A stretch of 64,000 nt of DNA, from NCBI RefSeq assembly GCF_010894405.1, contig NZ_JAAIYA010000018.1, positions 138,516-202,515 of the forward strand. Reading direction: 5' to 3'. Source of the stretch: Pyxidicoccus caerfyrddinensis (GTDB taxonomy: Bacteria > Myxococcota > Myxococcia > Myxococcales > Myxococcaceae). Each line of letters starts with the position of its first letter. Position 1 is the first letter of the stretch. The position numbers and the translations under genes were made by a program. This document shows, one piece after another, positions 8,905 through 18,461 of the stretch. Below the pieces are notes generated by a model, which had not been told where the DNA came from, did not search any database, and worked only from the letters and a program-made list of their open reading frames with translations.

Positions 8905-9744
8905 ATGCGAAGCCTGCTCCTCGCCACCCTCCTGTTCGCCACCGCCGCCACCGCCGCCTCCAACGTCCCCCCGGGCTATGTGGAGACCTCCGACTGGCTG
9001 GAGCGCAAGGGCCAGCCGGAGCACTACGGCCCCCTCAACCTGCTCGACGGCCGGGACACCACCGCGTGGTGCTCCACCGGCGAGTCCCCGGCCCCCATCA
9101 CCATCGGCTTCAAGGACGCCGTCACCGTGGACGAGGTGCGCGTCTACACGGGGGACGGCACGGACCGGGCCGCATTCAAGGCCCGCGCCCGCGCGAAGAA
9201 GCTCACCCTCACCAGCGTGGACTCCGCCCGCGCCCTCAAGGTGGAGGACAAGCGCGGCCTGCAGGCCGTGACGCTCAGCCAGCCCCTGAGCGGCGCGCGC
9301 TTCATCCTCGAGGTGGTGGACCGCTTCCCCGGGGCCGACGACGCGGCGCCCGTCTGCATCACCGACCTGGTCTTCTACTCGGGCGGCAAGGCCCTCAACG
9401 GCACGTGGCTCGCCCCGCGCCTGAAGTACGACGCGCGCCTGGCGCCGCTGCTGGGCACCTGGTTCGGCGGCCTGGAGGGCGCACCCGAGAGCTTCCTGTC
9501 GTTCTACATGGACGGCACGTTCCGCTTCACCCGCGAGCCCCTGGAGGGCGGCGGCCCCACGTCCGTCACCGGCACGTACACGCTGTCCGGAAATCGACTG
9601 TCCCTGGAGGTGCCGAAGCGCGGAAAGGTGACGGCGCGCCTCCAGAAGGGTGGGGAGGAGGGCGTACGGGTGCCCGAGGCCTCGCTCGACGTGGAGGGGG
9701 CCCTGGCGGAAGAGTGGGGCCGCGAGTTCCGCGGCAGGCCCTGA
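8905..9744 (+). CDS. Secreted discoidin (F5/8 type C)-like domain protein
   Basis: 279 residues from the ATG at 8905. The long upstream extension of the frame is antisense to the PPC lipoprotein and is not coding. A Sec signal, MRSLLLATLLFATAATAA, is followed by a domain with LLDGRDTTAWCSTG, ITIGFKDAVTVDEVRVYTG and a closing FILEVVDRF strand. This is the pattern of galactose-binding, discoidin-like sandwiches seen in many myxobacterial exported proteins. The C-terminal 100 residues (LLGTWFGG, TVTGTYTLSGN-like strands) look like a small beta domain. It probably binds carbohydrate or envelope polymer. Transcribed divergently from the PPC lipoprotein. Confidence 0.8.
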   Translation: MRSLLLATLLFATAATAASNVPPGYVETSDWLERKGQPEHYGPLNLLDGRDTTAWCSTGESPAPITIGFKDAVTVDEVRVYTGDGTDRAAFKARARAKKLTLTSVDSARALKVEDKRGLQAVTLSQPLSGARFILEVVDRFPGADDAAPVCITDLVFYSGGKALNGTWLAPRLKYDARLAPLLGTWFGGLEGAPESFLSFYMDGTFRFTREPLEGGGPTSVTGTYTLSGNRLSLEVPKRGKVTARLQKGGEEGVRVPEASLDVEGALAEEWGREFRGRP

Positions 9745-9780
9745 GCCGAAGCGGGGCGGCGGCGAGCGCCACCCGGCCTG

Positions 9781-9796
9781 GGCTCCGGGGGGAGCC
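9781..9796. terminator. Hairpin between convergent genes
   Basis: GGCTCC-GGGG-GGAGCC is a perfect 6-bp stem with a 4-base loop between the stop codons of the discoidin-like gene (plus) and the zinc-ribbon gene (minus). It could terminate either direction, but no T-run follows. Confidence 0.4.
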
Positions 9797-9802
9797 GGGC
9801 GC

Positions 9803-10192
9803 CTAGAGGGCCGCCAGCTTCTTCTTCGAGCTGAAGTGGCGGAAGAAGGCGATGATTTCCTCTGCCGCGATCTTCACGTCGGTGGCGTCCTGGAATTCCG
9901 ATTCCAGGAAGATGCCACCGCAGGACTCACACGTGTCGTAGTGGAGCGGGTGCTGGCGGTCGCCACCGTCCACCCGGACGAGGTCCACCTGGCATTCGGG
10001 GCACTGACCCGTCAGTGCCTGCGCATCCACCTTGCCGCCCTGGCTCTCCAGCCCGGGGAGGTTGTTGTGGAGCAGGACCCGGTTGAGGTCCGCGACGTCG
10101 ATCCAGAGACCGCCGCAGTCTCCACACTTTCGCAACGTCAGATCATCCCCCTCGAGATCTGCCATCTCGACGTTGCAGCTGGGGCAATCCAT
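9803..10192 (-). CDS. Zinc-ribbon (zf-TFIIB type) protein
   Basis: 129 residues from the ATG at 10192 (MDCPSCNVEM). Two CxxC-x(n)-CxxC zinc ribbons are present: CPSC with CGDCGGLWID at about residues 3-27, and CPEC with CESCGGIFLE at about 60-90. The CGxCGG(L/I)(W/F) signature is that of the zf-TFIIB family of small bacterial proteins of unknown function. A Lys-rich C-terminus (SSKKKLAAL) ends the protein. Upstream ATG codons exist, but the homologous part starts at MDCP. AGGAG lies 13 bases before the ATG, a rather long spacing. It lies 141 bases downstream of murA on the same strand. Confidence 0.85.
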   Translation of the reverse strand: MDCPSCNVEMADLEGDDLTLRKCGDCGGLWIDVADLNRVLLHNNLPGLESQGGKVDAQALTGQCPECQVDLVRVDGGDRQHPLHYDTCESCGGIFLESEFQDATDVKIAAEEIIAFFRHFSSKKKLAAL

Positions 10193-10333
10193 GGGGCCGT
10201 TCAATCTCCTGCAGTGGGGGAGGGAAGCTCCCCAGTGGTTCGGAGAATGATAGGTCGCGCGAAAATTCGGATGCAACCCACGTTGCCGCTTCTGTTGGCA
10301 ACGCGCCGTCTCTGCGCCCCTCCCCCTAGTCCC

Positions 10334-11605
10334 TCACGCCTTCGCCTTCACCCGCCGGATGTCCGCGCCCAGGCTCCGCAGCTTGCGCTCCAGGCGCTCG
10401 TAGCCCCGGTCCAGGTGGTACACGCGGCTGACGTCCGTGCGCCCCTCGGCCCGCAGGCCCGCGAGGATGAGGGACGCGCTTGCCCTCAAGTCGGTGGCCA
10501 TGACCGGCGCCCCGCTCAGCCCCTTCACCCCCTTCACCACCGCGGTGTGCCCCTGGATGGTGATGTCCGCCCCCAGCCGGTGCAGCTCCGGCACGTGCAT
10601 GAAGCGGTTCTCGAAGATGTTTTCGCTGATGACGGACGTTCCGTTGCTGACGGACATGAGGGCCATGAGCTGGGCCTGCATGTCGGTGGGGAAGCCCGGG
10701 TGCTCGGTGGTGTTGATGTTCACCGCGTTGAGGGTGCGGGGGGCCTTGCAGCGCAGGCCGCCGCCCTCGGCGGTGATGGTGCAGCCCGCCTCGCGCAGCT
10801 TGTCCACCACGGCCTCCAGGTGCTCGGGCACCGCGTGCTTCACCAGCACGTTGCCGCCGGAGATGGCCGCCGCGACGAGCAGGGTGCCCGCCTCGATGCG
10901 GTCCGGGAGGATGGCGTGCTCCACGGGGTTGAGGCCCTCCACGCCCTCGACGGTGATGACGGAGGTGCCGGCGCCCTCGATGCGGGCGCCCATCTTGTTG
11001 AGGACGCGGGCCAGCTCTTCGATTTCGGGCTCGCGGGCGCAGTTCTCCATGACGGTGCGGCCCTTCGCGAGCACCGCGGCCATCAGCACGTTCTCCGTGC
11101 CGGTGACGGTGATGACGTCGAAGTTGACGGTGCCGCCCTTGAGCTGCTTGGCCCGGGCCTCCACGTAGCCTTCCGTCAGGTGGATGTCCGCGCCCAGGGC
11201 CTTGAGCCCCTTGAGGTGCTGGTCGATGGGGCGCGCGCCAATGGCGCACCCGCCCGGCATGGACACGCGCGCCCGGCCGAAGCGGGCCACCAGGGGGCCC
11301 AGCACCAGCACGCTGGCACGCATCGTCTTCACCAGGTCGTACGGGGCTTCCGGGTGGATGTGGCCGTTGACGCCCACCTGGCAGACGTCCTTCTTGCGGG
11401 CGGTGAGCCGCTCCGCGTCGCAGCCCATGGTGCGCAGCACCTTGAGCATGGTGCCAACGTCCGCCAGGTCCGGGACGTTGCGGTAGGTGGAGGTACCATC
11501 CGCCAGCAACGCCGAGGCCAGGATGGGCAGCGCCGCGTTCTTCGCGCCCGAGGCCTGCACCTCACCGTGCAGCTCCGCGCCACCCTTCATCACGATCTTG
11601 TCCAT
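10334..11605 (-). CDS. murA: UDP-N-acetylglucosamine 1-carboxyvinyltransferase (MurA)
   Basis: 423 residues, the usual MurA length. It transfers enolpyruvate from PEP to UDP-GlcNAc, the first committed step of peptidoglycan synthesis in the cytoplasm. Visible features are the N-terminal [10 protein letters not shown] motif, the active-site loop [12 protein letters not shown] with catalytic Cys120 (fosfomycin target), and GFPTDMQAQ near residue 300. Cys rather than Asp at this position implies a fosfomycin-sensitive type. It lies 15 bases after prmC, in a prfA-prmC-murA order that recurs in several bacterial lineages, and is likely one operon. Confidence 0.97.
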   Translation of the reverse strand: MDKIVMKGGAELHGEVQASGAKNAALPILASALLADGTSTYRNVPDLADVGTMLKVLRTMGCDAERLTARKKDVCQVGVNGHIHPEAPYDLVKTMRASVLVLGPLVARFGRARVSMPGGCAIGARPIDQHLKGLKALGADIHLTEGYVEARAKQLKGGTVNFDVITVTGTENVLMAAVLAKGRTVMENCAREPEIEELARVLNKMGARIEGAGTSVITVEGVEGLNPVEHAILPDRIEAGTLLVAAAISGGNVLVKHAVPEHLEAVVDKLREAGCTITAEGGGLRCKAPRTLNAVNINTTEHPGFPTDMQAQLMALMSVSNGTSVISENIFENRFMHVPELHRLGADITIQGHTAVVKGVKGLSGAPVMATDLRASASLILAGLRAEGRTDVSRVYHLDRGYERLERKLRSLGADIRRVKAKA

Positions 11606-11620
11606 GGTTCCCTAGCTTCT

Positions 11621-12498
11621 TCAGCCCTGTGGCCCGTCAGCCACGGGCTGTGTCCCAAAAGCCATGCGCTCCCGCCGCTCCAGGTCCTTCTCCACTCGCG
11701 CGTCCGCGTAACCCGCGGCCCGCAGGAGCTCCAGGACGGCAGGGCCCTGTGTCTCGCCAATCTCCATTGCAAGGAGCCCGCCAGGCTCCAGGAAGCGTCG
11801 CGCACCCGTCACCACCCGGCGGATGGCCACCAGGCCGTCCGGCCCGCCGTCCAGCGCCAGCTTCGGCTCGCGGCGCACCTCGGCGGACAGCGTCGCGATT
11901 TCCGCGGTGTCGATGTAGGGCGGGTTGGAGACCACCACCCGGAAGCGCGCGTCCGGCGGCAGCGGGGAGAAGAGGTCTCCCTGCAGCACCGTCACCCTGT
12001 CCGACACCTTGAGGGCCTCCGCGTTCTCCTTCGCCAGCGCGCACGCGTCCGGGGACAGGTCCGTGGCCACCACCGTGGCCTGCGGGCGCTCGGCCGCGAG
12101 GCTGATGGCGATGCAGCCCGAGCCCGTGCACACGTCCAGGGCCCGCGCCGGCGCGTCCTTCGGCAGCATGCGCAGCGCCGCCTCGACGAGGAGCTCCGTC
12201 TCCGGCCTCGGAATCAGCACCCGCGCGTCCACCTTGAAGGTGCGGTTGTAGAACTCGCGCACGCCGGTGAGGTACTGCGTGGGCTCACCGCCCAGGCGCC
12301 GTTCGATGAGCGCGCGGAAGGTGCCCAGCTCCTCCTTGGAGAGGGGCCGGTCCAGGTCCACGTACAGCCGGACGCGGCCCACCTTGAGCACGTGCGACAG
12401 GAGGACCTCGGCGGTGAGCCGGGGGCTGTCCACCTGCCGCTTCTCGAAGTGCTGCGTCGTCCAGGTGAGGACCCTGCGGATGGTCCAGGTCTCGCTGC

Positions 12499-12502
<4 letters not shown>
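11621..12502 (-). CDS. prmC: Release factor glutamine N5-methyltransferase (PrmC/HemK)
   Basis: 293 residues. It methylates the Gln of the GGQ motif in release factors. The N-terminal helical bundle is followed by the AdoMet-binding motif [16 protein letters not shown] and the catalytic NPPY ([13 protein letters not shown]), which positions the substrate glutamine. The start codon overlaps the prfA stop codon (ATGA, 12499-12502), so the enzyme is translationally coupled to its substrate RF1. Length and motifs are intact. Confidence 0.96.
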
Positions 12503-13593
<1,091 letters not shown>

Positions 13594-13700
13594 CGTTCTT
13601 CCGGGGGGTATTGCCCCTTTGTCCGCCCTCTGGCAAGGGTGGGCGGAGTCAAGAAAATCCTTGGCTGCCTGGGCGGTCGCATGAAAGAAGGGCCGCCCTC

Positions 13701-13715
13701 ACCGCCTTTGGCGGT
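13701..13715 (+). other. Leader hairpin before small basic protein gene
   Basis: ACCGCC-TTT-GGCGGT is a perfect 6-bp stem with a 3-base loop, ending 33 bases before the ATG of the 40-residue protein. It could be a structured 5' leader or an operator-like palindrome. There is no T-run after it, so a terminator is less likely. Confidence 0.3.
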
Positions 13716-13748
13716 CGGTCTCACATCACCTACCCGGAGTCCTTCCAC

Positions 13749-13871
13749 ATGCCCGCCCAGAAGGGAAATCGTTCCAAGAAGAAGGTCGCCAACCGCGCCA
13801 AGGGTCGGAAGGCCCAGCTGAAGCGCCGCCGTAGCCGCGCCAAGAAGGGCCAGTCCAACAACAAGGTCTAG
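13749..13871 (+). CDS. 40-residue Lys/Arg-rich basic protein
   Basis: From the ATG at 13749, preceded by a CGGAG ribosome-binding sequence with normal spacing, the frame encodes 40 residues starting MPAQKGNRSKKKVANRAKGR. Nearly half the residues are Lys or Arg, with Gln/Asn/Ser making up much of the rest and almost no hydrophobics. Such composition is typical of nucleic-acid-binding peptides such as small ribosomal proteins, but it does not match one I can name. A longer start at 13611 would add an unrelated leader and is not supported. It is divergent from prfA, a translation gene, which loosely fits a ribosome-associated role. Function unproven. Confidence 0.6.
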   Translation: MPAQKGNRSKKKVANRAKGRKAQLKRRRSRAKKGQSNNKV

Positions 13872-13879
13872 TTGGCCGG

Positions 13880-15109
13880 CTACTCCCTCCCTCGGGGTTC
13901 GGGGGAGGGAGGCGGGCGGGCCCACGGCTCCAGCTCGGGCAGCATCCGCTCCACGGTGCCCGACGAGCTGGCCAGCAGTCGCAGGACGTCCTCCGCCTCG
14001 GCACCCGTGACGGGCACCGGCTGGAAGGGCAGCTCCGGGAAACGGTCGGAGCGCAGGGGCAGCACCTCGCTGGAGAGGTAACCGCCGGGCCCGAAGCGGG
14101 CCTTCCACAGCGCGCTGCGCTTGTCGCGCGGGTTCCAGTTTCCACCAAAGACGAAGTTGCCCAGCGAGTAGACGACGGGCGCGCCCTGGAACAGCTCCAT
14201 GGACTGGAGCACGTGCGGGTGGCTGCCGAGCACGCCGCTGGCGCCGGCTTCAATCGCCGCGTGGGCCAGGCGCACCTGGTACGGCTCCGGCGAGTAGGTG
14301 CCCTCGCGGCCCCAGTGGAAGAAGGGCAGGACGATGTCCGCCTGCTGCTTCGCGGCGAGGATGTCCTCGCGGAGCATCCGCTCCATGACGTCCACGTCGG
14401 AGAAGTGCCCGGCCACGCCCGGCGTCGTCTCGGTGGCGTAGACCTCGGGCGGCTCGATGTTGCGCTCGCCGAGGAAGAAGTAGCCGAGGAAGGCCACGCG
14501 CAGGCCGCCCACGGTGAGGATGGCGGGCCGGCGCGCCTCGGCGAGATTCCTTCCCGCGCCGAAGTAGGGGATGCGCGCCGTCTCCAGCGTCACCAGCGTG
14601 TCCACCAGCCCCTGGGGGCCGTAGTCCATCATGTGGTTGTTGGCGAGGCTCACCACGTCCACACCGCCGGCCAGCAGCGCGCCCACCAGCTCTGGCCGCG
14701 CGCGGAAGTTGAAGTTCTTGGGCAGCTTCTCGCCGCCCTCGGTGAAGGGGCACTCCAGGTTGACGGCGAAGAGGTCCGCCGCGTCGCCCAGGGGCTTCAC
14801 CTCCTTGAAGCCGTACGCGAGCATCTCCTCGCGCGAGCGGCCCTTGGCCACCTGGTCGTCGAAGTACGTCTGGAGATTGTGACCCAGCGTCACGTCGCCA
14901 CCGACCACAAGAGTAATGGGCTGGACAGGCGGGCCGGCGTCCGCTGCCCCCGCCAGCGTGTCCGGCGGGGCAGGGAGCGAGACGACGCCCGCGTCCGGTG
15001 GGACGGGGACGCTCTGGCCGGGCCCCGGCACTGGAGGAAGCTCCGCTGGGGGAGCGGGGCGCGGATGACAGGCGGCGAACACGAGCAGCAGGAGGGCGGC
15101 GTGGCGCAT
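13880..15109 (-). CDS. CapA-family (PgsA-like) metallophosphoesterase-fold lipoprotein
   Basis: 409 residues with a short lipoprotein signal (MRHAALLLLVFAAC) and a Pro/Val-rich linker. The PGA_cap domain occupies about residues 65-380. Metal-site motifs are visible: LVVGGDVTLGHN, LFAVNLECPF, SLANNHMMDYG, and FFHWGREG with a later LGSHPHVLQ. CapA proteins contribute to poly-gamma-glutamate or other capsule synthesis in some bacteria, but most proteobacterial members have unknown substrates, so only an envelope-associated enzyme is safe. It is convergent with the 40-residue protein gene, with 8 bases between stops. Confidence 0.85.
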   Translation of the reverse strand: MRHAALLLLVFAACHPRPAPPAELPPVPGPGQSVPVPPDAGVVSLPAPPDTLAGAADAGPPVQPITLVVGGDVTLGHNLQTYFDDQVAKGRSREEMLAYGFKEVKPLGDAADLFAVNLECPFTEGGEKLPKNFNFRARPELVGALLAGGVDVVSLANNHMMDYGPQGLVDTLVTLETARIPYFGAGRNLAEARRPAILTVGGLRVAFLGYFFLGERNIEPPEVYATETTPGVAGHFSDVDVMERMLREDILAAKQQADIVLPFFHWGREGTYSPEPYQVRLAHAAIEAGASGVLGSHPHVLQSMELFQGAPVVYSLGNFVFGGNWNPRDKRSALWKARFGPGGYLSSEVLPLRSDRFPELPFQPVPVTGAEAEDVLRLLASSSGTVERMLPELEPWARPPPSPEPRGRE

Positions 15110-15171
15110 GGGCAGGGGGAAACTCTACCTTGCACCTGTCGTTGCGCGGCGCGTAGATTGCCCGCGCGCTC

Positions 15172-15987
15172 ATGGCCCGGGAAAAGGACAACATCGCGCT
15201 CTCCGACGAGCACAACACTCGCGGAATCGAGCTGGCGGACCGGGGTTGGCTCGACGAGGCCATCAAGGAGTTCAAGAAGGCCATCGATCTGGACCCCAGC
15301 TCGGCCCACGCGCACGACAACCTGGCGACCGTCTACGCGGAGAAGAAGCTCTTCCGCGAGGCGCTCACCGAGTACCTCACCGCCCTGAAGCTGGAGCCGG
15401 AGAGCGCCACGGCGCACTACAACCTGGCCTGCTTCCTCTCCACCCACGCCGGGGAGATGGCGGTGGAGGAGTACAAGGAAGCCATCGAGCTGGACCCGGA
15501 GTATCCGGACGCGCACCTCAACCTCGGCCTCACCTACGCGGACCAGGGGCGGGTGGAAGAGGCCATGCGCGAGCTGCAGACGGCCATCGAGCTGGACCCG
15601 CAGGACGCCTTCCCGCGCCACGAGCTGGCCGCGCTGATGATGGACGAGGGCGACTACCGCTCCGCCATCACCCAGCTGAAGGAAGTGGTGCGGCTGGAGC
15701 CGGACAACTTCGAGGCGCAGTTGGACCTGGGCATCTGCTACGCGCAGAAGGGCTTCTACGCGGAAGCGGAGCGCGCCTACGAGCGGGCCCGGGCGCTGAA
15801 CCCCGAGGACCTGCTGCTCAACTACAACCTGGCCGCGTTGTTCGCGCTCTGGGGACGGCCGAAGGACGCCGTGCAGTACCTCCAGAAGTCGCTGGCGGCG
15901 GACCGACCGAAGGTCATGGGGTGGCTGTCCACGGACCCCATGTTCGACGCCCTCAAGGGCGACCCCGACTTCGAAGCCCTGTTCTGA
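15172..15987 (+). CDS. Tetratricopeptide repeat protein
   Basis: 271 residues made of about seven consecutive TPR units of 34 residues. Examples are RGWLDEAIKEFKKAIDLDPS, KLFREALTEYLTALKLEPES, GRVEEAMRELQTAIELDPQD and GFYAEAERAYERARALNPED. There is no signal peptide or membrane segment. TPR arrays bind partner proteins; the partner is unknown. The C-terminal WLSTDPMFDALKGDPDFEALF is the common tail of the 'TPR end-of-group' proteins. The next gene, a CorC-like membrane protein, starts 9 bases downstream, so the two are probably co-expressed. Confidence 0.88.
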   Translation: MAREKDNIALSDEHNTRGIELADRGWLDEAIKEFKKAIDLDPSSAHAHDNLATVYAEKKLFREALTEYLTALKLEPESATAHYNLACFLSTHAGEMAVEEYKEAIELDPEYPDAHLNLGLTYADQGRVEEAMRELQTAIELDPQDAFPRHELAALMMDEGDYRSAITQLKEVVRLEPDNFEAQLDLGICYAQKGFYAEAERAYERARALNPEDLLLNYNLAALFALWGRPKDAVQYLQKSLAADRPKVMGWLSTDPMFDALKGDPDFEALF

Positions 15988-15996
15988 GCCACCGCC

Positions 15997-17424
15997 ATGG
16001 GAATGGAATGGGTGTTCCTCGGGCTGGCGATCCTCCTGGTCTTCGCCAATGGCTTCTTCGTGGCGACCGAGTTCGCCATCGTGAAGATTCGCGCCACGCG
16101 CCTGCAGGCGCTGGTGGACGAGGGCCAGCCGGGCGCCGCCACCGCGATGAAGATGGTGAGCCACCTGGACGCGTACCTGTCCGCGACCCAGTTCGGCATC
16201 ACCCTGGCGTCGCTGGGGCTGGGCTGGCTGGGTGAGCCGGCCTTCGCCGCGCTGCTGGAGCCGGTGCTGGTGAAGCTGGTGCCGGAGGGCTCCGCCACGA
16301 CGGTGGCCCACACCGCGGCGGTGGTCATCGGCTTCAGCATCATCACCTTCCTGCACATCGTCGTCGGAGAGCTGGCGCCCAAGAGCCTGGCGATTCAACG
16401 CGCCGAGGCCACGACGCTCGCCGTCGCGCTGCCGATGCGGGTGTTCTACTTCGTCTTCTACCCGGCCATCGTTCTGCTCAACGCGCTGGCCGCGTGGGTG
16501 CTGCGCCTGTTCGGCCTGCACTCGGTGGGCGAGGAGTCGCACGACGCGCACAGCGAGGACGAGCTGCGCGTCATCCTCCACAGCTCGGCGCAGGCGGGGG
16601 CGATTACGACGGCGCGCGCGGAGCTGCTCGAGCGGGCGCTGGAGATGGCGCAGAAGACGGCGCGGCAGGTGATGGTGCCGCGCAACCAGGTGAAGTTCCT
16701 CGACGTGGAGGAGCCGCTGGACAAGTGCATCGCCGACGCGCGCGCGGCGGGCCACACGTGGCTGCCGGTGTGCCGCGGCAACCTCGACGAGGTCGAGGGC
16801 CTGGTCAACGCGAAGGACCTCTTCTTCCTGCTGTCGCGCGGGGAGCTGCGCAGCCTGGCCCAGGTGCAGCGGCCGGTGCTCTTCATCCCGGAGAACGCCA
16901 CGCTGGAGCAGCTGCTGGCCGAGTTCCGCCGCCGCCGCCGTCAGACGGCGCTGGTGGTGGACGAGCACGGCGGCACGTCCGGCCTGGTGACGATTTCCGA
17001 CGTGGTGGCCGAAGTCGTGGGCGACGTGGCGGAGCTGGGCCGCCGCGTGGAGGAGGTCCGCTCGCTGCCGGGCGGCCGCTTCGAGCTGCCGGGCACCACG
17101 CAGCTGGATGATTTGGAGGAGCGGCTGGACGTCAGCTTCGACCTCGACGAGGACGAAGAGGGCGAAGTCACCACCATCGCCGGCTACCTCATGGCGCGGC
17201 TGGGGCGTGTCCCGGAGAAGGGGGACATCCTCAAGCTCGACATGTGGCGCATCCAGGTGGAGGAGGTGGACGGGCCGCGCGTGGTGCGGGTGACGGTGGA
17301 GCCCCAGTCCCGCCCCGCCACGCCGCTGCGCCCGGCCTCGGATGCCGCGTCTTCTCCGGCCTCGGAGTCCGCGGCGGCGCCTCCAGGGGAGACGCCGCCG
17401 ACGTCCTCGAACGAGTCGGCGTAG
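15997..17424 (+). CDS. CorC/HlyC (CNNM, DUF21-CBS) family membrane protein
   Basis: 475 residues. A DUF21 transmembrane domain (first helix within MEWVFLGLAILLVFANGFFV, then ATEFAIVKIR; further helices near VVIGFSIITFLHIVVGELAP) is followed by two CBS domains at about residues 220-340 (VMVPRNQVKFLD; ALVVDEHGGTSGLVTISD) and a CorC_HlyC domain (DDLEERLDVSFDLDEDEEG, TIAGYLMARLGRVP). The family is linked to Mg/Co efflux and divalent-metal homeostasis in the inner membrane. The old name hemolysin is misleading. The C-terminus is a Pro/Ser/Ala-rich tail of about 35 residues. Confidence 0.93.
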   Translation: MGMEWVFLGLAILLVFANGFFVATEFAIVKIRATRLQALVDEGQPGAATAMKMVSHLDAYLSATQFGITLASLGLGWLGEPAFAALLEPVLVKLVPEGSATTVAHTAAVVIGFSIITFLHIVVGELAPKSLAIQRAEATTLAVALPMRVFYFVFYPAIVLLNALAAWVLRLFGLHSVGEESHDAHSEDELRVILHSSAQAGAITTARAELLERALEMAQKTARQVMVPRNQVKFLDVEEPLDKCIADARAAGHTWLPVCRGNLDEVEGLVNAKDLFFLLSRGELRSLAQVQRPVLFIPENATLEQLLAEFRRRRRQTALVVDEHGGTSGLVTISDVVAEVVGDVAELGRRVEEVRSLPGGRFELPGTTQLDDLEERLDVSFDLDEDEEGEVTTIAGYLMARLGRVPEKGDILKLDMWRIQVEEVDGPRVVRVTVEPQSRPATPLRPASDAASSPASESAAAPPGETPPTSSNESA

Positions 17425-17427
17425 CGC

Positions 17428-18216
17428 CTAGCCCTTCGGGTCCTTCTTCGCGGCCACGGCCTTCTTCATCACCTTCGACTTGCTGGCGGCCTTGGGCGGC
17501 TCCGGGCGCTCCACCTTGAGCAGCTCCAGGTCGGTGCTACCGGCGGTCTCCAGCTTGATGATGCCCACGCCGGGGGCGAACCAGATGAAGCTCTCCATGG
17601 AGCGTCCCTGGGCGCCGGGCCGGCTGGAGCGCGCGGTGGTGATGTTCTTCACCTTGAGCGCCTTGAACGTCCCGGCGGCGACGGTGACCTCCTCCTCGCC
17701 CACCACCGTGGCCTCCTTGTCGAACGTGGTGGCGATGGTGGGGCGCAGGCCGCCCGTCTTGCTCGCGGGCGGCTGGAGCTTCACGGAGAGGCTGTTCTTC
17801 CACGTCCCTCCGAGCACCATCGTCGAGGGCGCGGGCACGGCGACGCCCTCGGCGCTCACCACCTGCACGTCCATGCCGGACGCGGAGAGCAGGGTGCCCT
17901 CCAGGCCGCCCAGGCCCGTGCGGATGCCCTCGGAGGTACAGGTGGCCTCCGTCTGGCCCTGGCGGTTCTTCAGCTTCACCGCGACGGTGCCCTTGAGGCC
18001 CTCCGGCACCGGCGTCACGTCCTGCGTGGAGAGCACCATCTCCGAGGACTTGCCTGCCCGGTAGGTCAGCTTGAGGCCGTCCTCCAGCGGGAAGTAGGGG
18101 TTGGGGCAGGCGGCCGTAGAGGCAACCGCCGGCGTGTCAGACCGGGGTGCTACGTCCGGCGTAGGAGACGCTCCCATGAGGAGCGACACGGCAAGAAAGG
18201 GCTGGAACGTAGGCAA
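17428..18216 (-). CDS. Exported protein of unknown function (DUF3108-like)
   Basis: About 250-262 residues. The body has the pattern of DUF3108-type exported proteins: PNPYFPLEDGLKLTYRAG, then KLKNRQGQTEATCTSEG, EEVTVAAGTFKALKVKN and SFIWFAPGVGIIKLE. These strands recur in periplasmic proteins of unknown role. The C-terminus is Lys/Ala-rich. The start is uncertain. A TTG at 18216 would supply the hydrophobic stretch PFLAVSLLMGA as signal but has GGAGG immediately adjacent; the ATG at 18177 removes the signal. I chose the longer form because the protein appears exported. Convergent with the CorC-like gene (3 bases between stops) and divergent from smc. Confidence 0.75.
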   Translation of the reverse strand: MPTFQPFLAVSLLMGASPTPDVAPRSDTPAVASTAACPNPYFPLEDGLKLTYRAGKSSEMVLSTQDVTPVPEGLKGTVAVKLKNRQGQTEATCTSEGIRTGLGGLEGTLLSASGMDVQVVSAEGVAVPAPSTMVLGGTWKNSLSVKLQPPASKTGGLRPTIATTFDKEATVVGEEEVTVAAGTFKALKVKNITTARSSRPGAQGRSMESFIWFAPGVGIIKLETAGSTDLELLKVERPEPPKAASKSKVMKKAVAAKKDPKG

Positions 18217-18350
18217 CCTCCAGAAAAAGCAATTGGAAGGTAGGGTGGGTCTCCCACTTTGCAACCCCACAGGACGGCCGAACGGGGGCTGAGCCTGCCC
18301 TGTTGAAGGGCAAGCAGCCGAACGTATGGCCACCTGAGGCATGGTCACGC

Positions 18351-18379
18351 TTGATCGGCCGGGGGGCGACTGGTACTCC
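18351..18379 (+). promoter_or_regulatory. Predicted promoter for smc
   Basis: TTGATC at 18351-18356, a 17-base spacer and TACTCC at 18374-18379 resemble a sigma-70-type promoter 82 bases before the smc ATG. The -10 match is weak, so this is tentative. Confidence 0.35.
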
Positions 18380-18461
18380 TGCCGATCGTTCCGGAGCCGA
18401 TTTTTCGGCCTCGCGCTCACTTTATTCCCCGTACTCCGCGCCTCACCAGGAGCCCGCTGGC

